64,000 nt of DNA, taken from assembly GCF_045062745.1 (NCBI RefSeq), contig NZ_JBJGED010000041.1, positions 1-64,000 of the forward strand, given 5' to 3'. Below are positions 7,535 through 16,371 of the stretch, piece after piece. The stretch is from Paenibacillus_AA sp045062745 (GTDB lineage Bacteria; Bacillota; Bacilli; Paenibacillales; NBRC-103111). The position numbers were made by a program, and so were the translations under genes. How positions within the stretch are numbered: the first letter of the stretch is position 1; each line of letters starts with the position of its first letter. The notes beneath the pieces are model-generated. The model did no database searches. It had not been told where the DNA came from and was given only the letters and a program-made list of their open reading frames with translations.

Positions 7535-10197
7535 TTGGCAACCAGCAGCCGAGCGTCCTGATTCAACCTAATCTTTACTTCTTCGCTGACGGAAGCGACC
7601 GGCTTCTCGCCGTTCAGTTCCTGAATAAAGAGACTCAGACTGTGGCTGGCTTGCTTATCTTGGCCCATCTCATGATGATGGACGGCTTGCTTGAGATGAT
7701 TCGTCAATTGGCTGGCAAGCGGCTGCTTCAGAGCACCTGATGCTTTATAGGCTTCCAAATCGCTTAAAGTTATGCCGGGGGTTATGAGCTGAACGATCAT
7801 GCGGGCTGCTTGGTCGCGCCACTCGCGATATACCTCGGCATTTTTCGTATAGAGCCTCTCGTTAGTTACTACGACGTCCGCGTTCAGAACGGTTTCCGCC
7901 TGGGCCAGCAGGCTGCTTGCTGCTCCATCCGTTTTTGCCCGGCCGATTGCAAACTTCAATACGTTCAGAAGGTTGTAATCCTCCATGCCGTCCCGGAAGT
8001 TTTGGATCCGCTGCGATGCGATCGGACCGCTTGCTCCCGGATAGAACAAAGAGCCGTCACCGGGGGCGTTAGGGAACGTCATCGGATCCCAGGTGCTCAA
8101 TATGCCGTCATTCATCGGGCCGTGGTTCAGCCACCGAGCGACGTTATAGTACAAAAAGCCGTCCACCTTCATTTTATGCGACATCGGTCCAAGGAGAACG
8201 CGAGTGTCGCTTGGCGCATATCCATTAAACCAGTTCGGAAGAGGATCTTTGACGCCCACATGGGTGTACCAGTACACTTTGTCGCCGCGTTCCTGGGCCT
8301 GCGCTTGGGCTTCATGGTTGATCGCCTGCACGCCGGGCACCCAAATATCCACGAGGCCGGCCAGGCCGCTGTTTACGCCGAGCGAGCTGTCTAAGTAGGT
8401 GGACATGATCGGCAGATCCGGGAAGCGCTGTTTGATCTGTCCGAAAATAGCCTTGGCCAAAGCTTGCTGATTGCTTTCATCAAAACCGTAAATGTAAGCT
8501 TTGTCCGCCAATTCGGCCTGCTCGTATTGCTCCATTGCCGTAGAGATGGTTTGTAAAATCGAATCGATCTGGGGCTGCCAAGTTTCCGGCTTGTTCAAAT
8601 CAAAATTCATCGAGTAAGGCGGAAGGTAGAGAATGTTGAACTGGCGCAAGCCCCACTTGTTTTGGATTTTCAGCAATGTCTCGACAGTCGGAGGTTTTAC
8701 ACTATAGATGAGATCCGGCTCGATCTTGAACGTTTCGAGAAATTCGTTATACCGCTCTACCAGCTGTGCAAATTCGTCCGGATCGGTAATTCCGTACACT
8801 TGCTCCAGGATGTACCAGCGTTCCGAGAACATGGGCTGGGCAAAAGGATTCGTCGATTTTGTCGTGATCGATGTCTCCAGATCGGGTCGGTCCGGAATGG
8901 AGAACGGCCAGACTTGCGCTTGGATCTCCATTGTTTCGGCCTTCTTGCCTTCGGCGGAGAACCGGACGGTGATGAGATACGTTCCCGGATCGGCGTTACG
9001 CCCGGCGTACAGCTCGATCCAGAACGGCTGCATATCCCAAGCGGAAACATCCACGCTGGAAATATCCGACCGGATCGGGTCGGGGTTCCATCCCTCGTAG
9101 CCCTTCGGTCGACCTTCCAGAGCCGGCAGAGCGGTATTCTTTACATGGACCGAGCCGAGCGGGCTGATGGACGCATGCAGCTCGGATGCCGCAGCTTCCT
9201 TGCCTTGCGGGTCTTTGATGCTAACGATTTCTGCGCTTACATGCTGCAGAGCCTCTCCGTACGGCAAGACGACAGCTTGGATGCTCTCATATTCGCCTTC
9301 AGCGAGCGAAAGCATGGCCGATGCGGCTGAGCATGCGCACGGAAGATCTCGTGGATATACCAGGCTCATGGAATCCGCCGCCAGTAAGCCGAACGCGGAT
9401 GAAGGACGGGCGTTTCTGGCCTGTACGATGTTATCCAACCTTCCGATCAGCAGGGATATCCGTTCTGCTTCAATTCTCACTTCGCGCAGGGCGGATGGGT
9501 TTTCCTTCGAACTGCCCGCCTGCTCCTCCAAAGCATGGAGCCGGCTGCTCAGTTCCTCCGCTTTGCCCCTCAGCGCCTGCTCTTCAGCTGCACCGCTTGC
9601 ACGAATCTTGCCGGCAACGGTTAGAAGCGCGTTCTGAGCGGAGCGGATACTGTCCGTAATCTGCTGAAATCTGGCTTCGCGATCGGATCCATTTAGCAGC
9701 ATCAGTTGCATGAAAGATACAAAATAGCTGCTTGATGCTTTGTCCTTGCCCACACATTCGAAGGTAATAAGATGAGTCCCTTGCGATAGATGCATCGTCT
9801 TCAACGCTTCGAAATCGCCGGGGCCGTTGCTTGGAGCATAAAAATTACGTTCTCCCACGGGTTCGCCGTCTATTTTGATCCTGTATGTTCCGTAGCTTGT
9901 CGCCTTGTAAGCCTGCAAATCAATCTCGTAATCGTCCGCCTGATACACATCAAACGCTACGGTTACATATTGGCCCGATCCGACGGAATTTCGGAACAGC
10001 AAAGCTCCGAGAGTAAGGCCGAGCTCCGAGGGCGGCATATAACGCGTACCTTGCGTAGCCTCCGTGACCTTCAAATCTTTAAAATTGTACAGCATTCCAT
10101 AGTCCGGTGATGTCGACGAACCCTCTTCCGCTGCAGCCACGGAAACGCTTCCACACAAAAGACAGAACACCAACACATAACGGATCCATTTTCGCAC
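7513..10197 (-). CDS. Secreted DUF4091/GH123-like glycoside hydrolase
   Basis: 894 aa with a Sec signal peptide ending near A-A-A-E-E (about residue 24). Residues about 35-165 look like a carbohydrate-binding beta-sandwich; residues about 175-260 are helical or coiled. The C-terminal half holds the DUF4091 domain, with Y-G-F-D-E at about 573-574 matching the Asp-Glu pair of GH123/GH20-type enzymes. The block W-Y-T-H-V-G, G-P-M-S-H-K and N-F-R-D-G-M-E-D-Y is typical of DUF4091. It probably attacks an amino-sugar or related polymer outside the cell. It stands alone between decayed carbohydrate genes. Confidence 0.85.
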   Translation of the reverse strand: MRKWIRYVLVFCLLCGSVSVAAAEEGSSTSPDYGMLYNFKDLKVTEATQGTRYMPPSELGLTLGALLFRNSVGSGQYVTVAFDVYQADDYEIDLQAYKATSYGTYRIKIDGEPVGERNFYAPSNGPGDFEALKTMHLSQGTHLITFECVGKDKASSSYFVSFMQLMLLNGSDREARFQQITDSIRSAQNALLTVAGKIRASGAAEEQALRGKAEELSSRLHALEEQAGSSKENPSALREVRIEAERISLLIGRLDNIVQARNARPSSAFGLLAADSMSLVYPRDLPCACSAASAMLSLAEGEYESIQAVVLPYGEALQHVSAEIVSIKDPQGKEAAASELHASISPLGSVHVKNTALPALEGRPKGYEGWNPDPIRSDISSVDVSAWDMQPFWIELYAGRNADPGTYLITVRFSAEGKKAETMEIQAQVWPFSIPDRPDLETSITTKSTNPFAQPMFSERWYILEQVYGITDPDEFAQLVERYNEFLETFKIEPDLIYSVKPPTVETLLKIQNKWGLRQFNILYLPPYSMNFDLNKPETWQPQIDSILQTISTAMEQYEQAELADKAYIYGFDESNQQALAKAIFGQIKQRFPDLPIMSTYLDSSLGVNSGLAGLVDIWVPGVQAINHEAQAQAQERGDKVYWYTHVGVKDPLPNWFNGYAPSDTRVLLGPMSHKMKVDGFLYYNVARWLNHGPMNDGILSTWDPMTFPNAPGDGSLFYPGASGPIASQRIQNFRDGMEDYNLLNVLKFAIGRAKTDGAASSLLAQAETVLNADVVVTNERLYTKNAEVYREWRDQAARMIVQLITPGITLSDLEAYKASGALKQPLASQLTNHLKQAVHHHEMGQDKQASHSLSLFIQELNGEKPVASVSEEVKIRLNQDARLLVAKWQLPTE

Positions 10198-10242
10198 TTG
10201 TCAAACCTCCCTTAGCTGTTGCCAATATGTTTGATTCGAGCT

Positions 10243-10276
10243 GAAACCGAAGTCCGTATAAACGGACATCGGTTTC
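10243..10276 (-). terminator. Long hairpin downstream of LamG pseudogene
   Basis: Near-perfect 15-bp inverted repeat GAAACCGAAGTCCGT/ACGGACATCGGTTTC separated by 4 nt, with one internal A.A mismatch. It lies between the LamG pseudogene end and the GH123-like gene start. No long T-run follows, so termination is plausible but not certain. Confidence 0.5.
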
Positions 10277-10290
10277 ATTCGTATTCTCTG

Positions 10291-11354
10291 TTAATTTCCT
10301 GCCATTACCTGAGAAATTTGCGAGGCCGTGAGCGGAATATTGTAAACTCGGATATCGTCCAGCCTACCTTTAAAGAACTCGTAGGTGCCAATATGACTGC
10401 CGATCGAGAATGGAACCGTGCTCGTGCCGTTCAATTGCCGCAGCCCGCGATCGAAAGCGATGTACCGGTTGCGGAGCCGCAATACCCGCTGCCAGACGTC
10501 AACGATTGGGCATCACCGTCGACGTAAATTTGGACCGTCTGTGCGGACCGGTTGATGACTGCGGCAACATGGTGCCAACTGCCGTCGCCATAGCCTCCTG
10601 GCGTAGAGGCAAGCACACTGTTTGCTTGAACGCCGTTGGAACCAAGACCGAAGGTCACCGCGCCGTTATCGTACCAGAGAAAATAACCGGACGCATTTCC
10701 CTAGTCGCCTTTGCTGACAATCCGTCTATGGGTGGCGGTCGATGTGCTGTTGAACCAACCGGTTACAGTAAAGCTTCCGCTCCCCGTATTCAGTGTTTTG
10801 TCTCCAGAGTTGCAGACGACGGCATAATCGCCTTCTCTGTTAAATTCCAGCGCATTGCCAAACCGTCCTGTCGTCCAGTGCGGTCCGGCCGGACCTGCCA
10901 ATGCAACGGAGGAGCTGTAGTGGCTGCTGTCAGCCGATACGATTCCGCGCCCTTCGTCAAACTTCCATTGCCCGATCAGTCCGGGGAAGTTATACAGACT
11001 GCCTATCTCGGAAGTATTCAACGTACGGGCATATACCCGGACATCATCGACGGAACCGGAGAAAAATTCATTCGTACCGTTGTGATTGCCGATCGTAAAG
11101 GCAGTCGTGCTGGTCCCATTGAGCAGCGAACAGCCTGCAATGGACACCGAGGTGCCGCTTGCCGTTCCGCAATAACCCGCTCCCGAAGAAACCGTTTGTG
11201 CCGTACCATCCACAAAAATCTGGATCGTCTGGGCCGAACGATTCACGACGGCGACGACGCGCACATCGTCAAGTGTTCCTGGGAAAAACTCCGCGGTTCC
11301 GTTGTAGCTGCCGATCTTACCTATCGTATCCGCCGATAGCATCACTCCTTTCAC
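10291..11354 (-). pseudogene. Decayed multi-LamG (concanavalin-like) surface or secreted protein gene
   Basis: Two LamG-like units can be read, each with V-N-R-S-A-Q-T-I-Q-I-F-V-D-G, Y-C-G-T-A-S-G-T-S and F-x-G-x-[LV]-D-D-[VI]-R-V-Y. The first frame ends at an in-frame TAG at 10701-10703, right after R-I-V-S-K-G-D. The same frame then continues (G-N-A-S-G-Y-F-L-W-Y-D) to about 10440, where a frameshift moves the remaining domain into another frame, ending at 10291. Near the 5' end one domain's L-D-D-V-R-V is joined directly to V-A-V-V-N-R-S, implying deletion by recombination between repeats. The 5' signal-peptide part is gone. Confidence 0.8.
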
Positions 11355-11411
11355 TTATCACCCCCGTTGTACTCCTTACATTGTATTGCTTCAATTCGTA
11401 TTATAATATTA

Positions 11412-11768
11412 TTATATTTCGGATAAAGACGAGAGGCCGTCCAAAGGACCCGTCGTCCCTTGAACAGCCTCTTCTCCCCATCCATTTATCATGCGGGTCA
11501 TTTGTTCTACTGGTATGATATCGTCTATAGCTCCATAAAAGGCCCATATGGGGATGTCTTTTAACTGTTCTGCTTTATATATCTGCCCACCAGAACTCAT
11601 TGGTACAATTGCTGCAAACATCCGCGGATTATTGATTGCTAAATCCCAAACGCCATATCTCCCCGTGCTATAAGAAAATATGGTTACAGTCTATATCATA
11701 ATTTGTAGTAAGTTCTTTTACCAATGCTATAACTGCATCACGTTCCATATTCCAGTAGTAGGCGTCTG
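11412..11768 (-). pseudogene. Truncated esterase (alpha/beta hydrolase) remnant
   Basis: The minus strand encodes D-A-V-I-A-L-V-K-E-L-T-T-N-Y-D-I-D in one frame, then Y-G-V-W-D-L-A-I-N-N-P-R-M-F-A-A-I-V-P and I-P-I-W-A-F-Y-G-A-I-D-D in another. These match the region around the nucleophile of PHB-depolymerase/esterase-type alpha/beta hydrolases. The switch near 11675 falls where the G-x-S-x-G elbow should be, now S-T-G-R-Y. The N-terminal half is missing. A frameshifted, truncated wreck without a credible start. Confidence 0.7.
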
Positions 11769-12479
11769 TTACATCTTAGCTTCGATAATCTCCATGAGAT
11801 GGCCGTCCGGGTCGGAGAACCGAATCGCATGGCCTAGTATGGCATCTTCCATCTTTGTATGGAGCGTGGCTCCTATTGCCTGCAAATGCTGATAGGCCGC
11901 TACCAGATTGCCCGACGGAAAATACAATAAGGGACTCGCCGCCGATATACCTTCCAACTTCGGGACAACGTTAAAGCAGGAGACGTTATCACCCAGCCAC
12001 GCATGATAGAAGGCTTGTGCATTCTGAATGTCGCCGGACGGTACGGCTGCGCGGCAGATCCCGCTGCCGATCGGTCCACCGCTGCTCGCAATGGCGGCCG
12101 GATAGTTGAATGGACGCTCAGCTACTACAAATTCATTCGCGTCCCGATCCCTGCACACGAAATAGGGATACTGGATGCCGCTCTCGATTGATGAAACATA
12201 AGCGAAATTCATCTTCTGCACTTGGAGGTGCTGTTCGCCCAAATCTTCCGCAGTAACAATCGCAATTGGACGGGATAGCGGCTCGCGGATGTCGGCTTGA
12301 CGGATATCGTCAATGAGCAGTTTGCGGCCATCGGCCAGCAAGAACATATACAGTTCTCCGTCAGCCAGTTCCTCAATGACAGGTACACCGAATAACGCAC
12401 TATAGAAACGAATAGCACGCTTGAGCCGGCGAACCCGCAGCCGGAAGCAATCGATATGGATTTGGCCAATTGCTAACAT
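11769..12479 (-). CDS. Two-domain VOC (glyoxalase/extradiol-like) protein
   Basis: 236 aa made of two VOC modules: residues about 5-115 and about 128-235, the second ending F-S-D-P-D-G-H-L-M-E-I-I-E. The start at 12479 is chosen because GAGGAG lies 8 nt before it; the ATG 6 nt upstream is too close to the site. VOC proteins bind a metal and carry out lyase, dioxygenase or resistance reactions; the substrate is not deducible. It lies 24 bp downstream of an unusual sigma-factor fusion gene on the same strand, so the two are probably co-transcribed. Confidence 0.85.
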   Translation of the reverse strand: MLAIGQIHIDCFRLRVRRLKRAIRFYSALFGVPVIEELADGELYMFLLADGRKLLIDDIRQADIREPLSRPIAIVTAEDLGEQHLQVQKMNFAYVSSIESGIQYPYFVCRDRDANEFVVAERPFNYPAAIASSGGPIGSGICRAAVPSGDIQNAQAFYHAWLGDNVSCFNVVPKLEGISAASPLLYFPSGNLVAAYQHLQAIGATLHTKMEDAILGHAIRFSDPDGHLMEIIEAKM

Positions 12480-12503
12480 CTCCATACTCCTCTCTATAGT
12501 CGC

Positions 12504-14150
12504 TTACAGGATCCACATCGGATTCGGCTCAATCAATCGGGGTACATTTCCGTCCGCATTCAATCGGTTTAGAATACACTCCAATGCGAACAAACCTTGA
12601 GACTCTGCGGATTGAGCCTGGCGCAGCCATTGTATGGTTGCGTGAGCCGGGAGTAGTCCTTTCAGGTGGCGGAAGGCTTGAGCAACCTCTTCATAGCGGT
12701 CGGCCGCCTCAGCGAACAAACCGATCATCTCTGTTTCTGACGGAGCTTTCTCCTCCCATCCGAGTCGCTGCTTCCGCAGATAGGAGGCGGCGTAACTCCG
12801 CATATCGCCCACATTCCGGACACAAGCCGCATGTCCGGCCGGATCGGCCCTGCCGTTCTCCCACGCCTCGACCCAGTAGTCATAGGCCCTTAGCCCATTC
12901 GCGTAACCGCTGAAGGTCGCTTCTTCTCCGCGTCCGTGTTTGACGGCCATCGTGAGCATGCGACGCAGGCGTTCTAGCTCATCGATTGCCGCCGATTCCT
13001 CAATAACGAATCCGTACAGGTGGCGATTGCGAAACGTCAAGTAAGGGATCTCCATCTCCGTGATTGTATCCATCGCATAGAATATTTGCCTTCCATCATC
13101 GTAGCCGTGATACAGGGCGAACTGGGTATTCACACCACCTGAGAAGATGGCGGGTACCCCCCGGTCGATTGAACCTCGAATCATGTCGAGCGTGAGGGTG
13201 TACAACTCCTCTTTCAACAGACCCTCCGGCATTCTCTCGTATCCGAATTTATCGATCAACGAAGAATGCAAGCCCAGATTCAACATGCTGTTCGGAAACA
13301 GGGTCGTCCCCATGTACATATAGACGCTGCTCAGATCGATGGTACGCTTCTTAAGATTGATCTGCCAGGCGTGCCCGGTCAACGCCATGACTTCATCGTA
13401 GCCGAGATGGCCTTTTCCTACATAGGGGAGAGCATGATAAATACAATTCCGGATGGACTCGTTATACAGTCCGGTACGGGAATGAAGGATTCCCGGCTTC
13501 GATAATACGGCACGTTTGCTTGATTGCATGGAAAACGCCCCTCCGCTCTGCAGCTTTTTTCGGGATCGGGACAAGGACATGTAAACGCTCGCCGTGCTGA
13601 GGGACAGATGACGCGAGATTTCCTGAGCGGTCAATTCTTGATAGAAATGAGCTTCGAACACGGCGCGCTCTGCCGGTGACAGCTGTTTGACCATGCTACT
13701 GATCGTCGTTAACACCTCCCTGCGAAGCAGAAGCTCGCAAGGGTCTCCCTCCCGGGAACTAAGAGCGTGTGCCGAAGGCGTCATCGCCGGCCATGCCGCC
13801 CTCGGTGATTCCATTCGTAGCTGCTCCTCCCGACTCAACGGGAGAAAATCCGATATAGGCCACTCCTTCCGGTACGGTCCCCCCCGCCGAACACTGCGCA
13901 AGGCTTGATTGCGAACGATCTGATGCAGCCACGGCAAGAACCTGCTGATATTCGCCAGGGTGCCGATTCTAAGAAATGATTTCATTATAGCTTCCTGCAC
14001 GACGTCTTCGGCAAGATGAGGATCTCCTACGACTCCTTTGGCCCAGAGATAGGCTTTGCTCCTATGTCTTCTGACGAGCTCTTCAAAAGCGTTTCCGTCC
14101 CCATCCTTGGCTTGTGCAACAAGAAAAATATCCTCGTTCCTCTCATACAT
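12504..14150 (-). CDS. Sigma-70 (ECF-like) factor fused to a large C-terminal domain
   Basis: 548 aa. Residues about 10-95 form sigma region 2 (D-G-N-A-F-E-E-L-V-R-R-H, then D-P-H-L-A-E-D-V-V-Q-E-A). Residues about 150-205 form sigma region 4 (S-P-A-E-R-A-V-F-E-A-H-F, then L-S-T-A-S-V-Y-M-S-L-S-R-S-R). About 330 residues follow with no sigma homology, beginning I-R-N-C-I-Y-H-A-L-P-Y near 235. That part has the flavour of BtrH-N/papain-like domains (an early Cys and later conserved Gly and His), a loose resemblance only. Ordinary ECF factors are about 180 aa. The fused domain may sense a ligand or modify something. GGAGGT precedes the ATG. Confidence 0.75.
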   Translation of the reverse strand: MYERNEDIFLVAQAKDGDGNAFEELVRRHRSKAYLWAKGVVGDPHLAEDVVQEAIMKSFLRIGTLANISRFLPWLHQIVRNQALRSVRRGGPYRKEWPISDFLPLSREEQLRMESPRAAWPAMTPSAHALSSREGDPCELLLRREVLTTISSMVKQLSPAERAVFEAHFYQELTAQEISRHLSLSTASVYMSLSRSRKKLQSGGAFSMQSSKRAVLSKPGILHSRTGLYNESIRNCIYHALPYVGKGHLGYDEVMALTGHAWQINLKKRTIDLSSVYMYMGTTLFPNSMLNLGLHSSLIDKFGYERMPEGLLKEELYTLTLDMIRGSIDRGVPAIFSGGVNTQFALYHGYDDGRQIFYAMDTITEMEIPYLTFRNRHLYGFVIEESAAIDELERLRRMLTMAVKHGRGEEATFSGYANGLRAYDYWVEAWENGRADPAGHAACVRNVGDMRSYAASYLRKQRLGWEEKAPSETEMIGLFAEAADRYEEVAQAFRHLKGLLPAHATIQWLRQAQSAESQGLFALECILNRLNADGNVPRLIEPNPMWIL

Positions 14151-14276
14151 GTCATCACCTCCTCGCCCCTTAGTGAAATAGATCCCATTTGCCTTAGATT
14201 TCTAACCACAATTCCGTCATTTTTTATAAGCCTTTAATATTGGGCTATCTTAAATCCTGATGTTGATTTTTACTAT

Positions 14277-14303
14277 AAGAAAACCGCCTCGTTGAAGAGG
14301 CGG
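14277..14303 (-). terminator. Rho-independent terminator
   Basis: CCGCCTC (14284-14290) pairs with GAGGCGG (14297-14303) over a 6-nt loop, and the minus strand continues with TTTT. It ends the VOC gene starting at 14806. Confidence 0.75.
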
Positions 14304-14353
14304 CTTATTAAGCTATCGGACCCGTTAACAGTTTAATCTTCTTTAAACGTCAC

Positions 14354-14806
14354 TTATTTATTACCGAGTTGTTCCGCCAAACCGATTAGAAGTCCTTCAG
14401 CTCCACGAATGTAGCAGAGCCGATACGAGTCCTCGTACTGAACCACTTCGCCAACGAGCTGAGCACCATGCTTAGTGAGTCTGGATACCATTTCGTCAAT
14501 GTCTTCAACGGTGAACATGACCCGTAGATAACCGAGGGCATTCACAGGAGCAGTTCGGTGATCTGATATTGTAGGCGGCGTGAGAAATCGCGAAAGTTCA
14601 AGTCGGCTGTGGCCATCTGGGGTAACCATCATAGCAATCTCTACACACTGTGAACCCAGCCCGGTTACGCGACCAGCCCATTCACCTTCGACAGTAGCTC
14701 GCCCTTCGAGCTTCAAGCCAATCTCCTCGAAGAAAGAGATTGCGTTATCAAGGGATTCTACAACGATGCCAACATTGTCCATTCTTAGTAATTTGTTTTT
14801 TGCCAT
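14354..14806 (-). CDS. VOC family protein (glyoxalase-like)
   Basis: 150 aa, one full VOC unit of two beta-alpha-beta-beta-beta modules. It opens M-D-N-V-G-I-V-V-E-S-L-D and has a second module with V-M-F-T-V-E-D-I-D. Length is normal for the family. It probably binds a divalent metal and acts on a small organic molecule or sequesters an antibiotic. A GGAG-type site precedes the ATG and a terminator follows it, so it seems monocistronic. Confidence 0.85.
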   Translation of the reverse strand: MAKNKLLRMDNVGIVVESLDNAISFFEEIGLKLEGRATVEGEWAGRVTGLGSQCVEIAMMVTPDGHSRLELSRFLTPPTISDHRTAPVNALGYLRVMFTVEDIDEMVSRLTKHGAQLVGEVVQYEDSYRLCYIRGAEGLLIGLAEQLGNK

Positions 14807-14919
14807 AGTTTTATCTCCTTACGTGTACAAATTTATTACCTGATCTTTATATTTATTCTATCAGGAATTACTAATTCCTTCCATGCGATTAACAGAACCA
14901 GGTCAGGGCGACAACAATC

Positions 14920-16302
14920 TTAAGAGCCTAACGGAATCGGGACGAATTTCCACTGCACATTCTTGTCGATATCCGCGTTGCCGGTCAAACCGACGCGCCA
15001 GTCCTTATCCGATTGCGCGTTCAGCCGGCCCCGGACGGCTTTATTTTCGATGTACTGCCACGCCGCGTCCTTGTCGGTCAATTTCCATTTGACGGTGTCG
15101 CTCGTCTCGGTGCCCGGCGCTTGATAGACGTCGGACCCGTCAGCCGTTACAGCCAATCTCGTCCCGAATTTCATGTTCTGGATATAGTAGTACCCTTCGC
15201 CTGCATCGATCAGCTGCCAGCGGATATGATAGCCGCCCCACTGCGAGTCGCTCAGCGCCACATCCGAGCCGATCGGCTTGTCGTTATACAACCGGCGCAG
15301 GCCGTTCGTGTTCTTCTCATCGCCTTCGTGCTCAATGAAATAATACGCCGTCCCTGTATCTCCGGGCTTCCAATAAGATTGCGATTTCGTCGTCCAGTCG
15401 TTCGTGCCGTCGGTCGACAGCGTCACATCGGGTCCCTTGACGCCGTTTTGCCCTGTCGTCCAATAGGGAATCTTCCGCTCTTGCAGCGTGTTTACGATCG
15501 TGACGGCAATGTCATGCGTGCCGCTGGTGATCAACACCTTGGAAACGCCGAGCCGGTCCAGGAACGCCCTGCTGGCCGACCACTGGTCGACGTCCTTGAT
15601 CCCGTGGTGGCCGATTTTCAGCACCTGAATCCCGTCCAAATCGCCGTTTCGATCGGCCATCAAATCGGATTCGGACAGCGACTTCGCGTCGCCCATCATC
15701 AGAATGGATTTCGTCCCGTACGTGATTTTGAGCATGAGCGAAGCGTCATTGGGATTCGTAAAGTCGTCTTTTCCCCCGTCGATTCTCCTGGTAAGGGGAC
15801 CGATCGCTTTGACGATCAACGGTTTATCCTTGTAGGTCGTGTTCACAATATAATCGCCTTCCTTGAGATATTCGACGGTTAACCCGCGGCTCTTGGCGGC
15901 GTTCTGCAAGTTGGCGTAGTCGGAGTTGGTTCGATTGACGGCCCCGTCCGGATAATAGATCTTCGTGTTGTCGATCGGAAACCCGGAATAGAGGAAATCG
16001 AAGAAGCCGCCGATATGATCGACATGCTGGTGGGATCCGACCAGGTATTTGACCGAATCGATGCCCAGCTCGCCAAGCTTAGCGTCCAATTGTTCGCCGT
16101 TCTGATTGTCGACGACCATCACTTCACCGTTCGGCAGCTCGAATATAAACGAATCGTTCCGCCCGTCATCCTGCGACAGCATGTGCACGTTTAATGTACC
16201 GCCCGATTTCGATTCGGTCGAAGAAGATTCGCATGCGGACTGTACCAATAAGCCAACGATCAGAAATAGGGCAAGCATTATCCGGAAAGCACGGAATTTC
16301 AT
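14920..16302 (-). CDS. MBL-fold metallo-hydrolase lipoprotein (ComEC-like) with C-terminal ricin-like region
   Basis: 460 aa. A lipoprotein signal ends in V-Q-S-A-C-E near residue 24. Residues about 35-300 are a metallo-beta-lactamase fold with H-Q-H-V-D-H-I-G-G near 92-100, M-M-G-D-A near 205 and H-H-G near 232, the ligand set of ComEC-type extracellular hydrolases. The last 140 residues contain beta-trefoil or ricin-like segments (Y-Y-Y-I-Q-N-M-K-F-G, W-Q-Y-I-E-N-K), suggesting binding to a polymer or sugar. It probably acts as a surface-tethered nuclease or phosphodiesterase; the substrate is unknown. Confidence 0.85.
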   Translation of the reverse strand: MKFRAFRIMLALFLIVGLLVQSACESSSTESKSGGTLNVHMLSQDDGRNDSFIFELPNGEVMVVDNQNGEQLDAKLGELGIDSVKYLVGSHQHVDHIGGFFDFLYSGFPIDNTKIYYPDGAVNRTNSDYANLQNAAKSRGLTVEYLKEGDYIVNTTYKDKPLIVKAIGPLTRRIDGGKDDFTNPNDASLMLKITYGTKSILMMGDAKSLSESDLMADRNGDLDGIQVLKIGHHGIKDVDQWSASRAFLDRLGVSKVLITSGTHDIAVTIVNTLQERKIPYWTTGQNGVKGPDVTLSTDGTNDWTTKSQSYWKPGDTGTAYYFIEHEGDEKNTNGLRRLYNDKPIGSDVALSDSQWGGYHIRWQLIDAGEGYYYIQNMKFGTRLAVTADGSDVYQAPGTETSDTVKWKLTDKDAAWQYIENKAVRGRLNAQSDKDWRVGLTGNADIDKNVQWKFVPIPLGS

Positions 16303-16326
16303 CGAATCACCTCATTTCACATCATG

Positions 16327-16353
16327 AAAGCCCCGAGAATAACCCGGGGCTTT
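16327..16353 (-). terminator. Terminator after sugar isomerase gene
   Basis: AAAGCCCCG (16327-16335) pairs with CGGGGCTTT (16345-16353). Lying 18 bp past the stop of the isomerase gene, it ends the minus-strand sugar operon; only a short T-run follows. Confidence 0.65.
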
Positions 16354-16371
16354 ATTCATTTTGCGTCTCGA

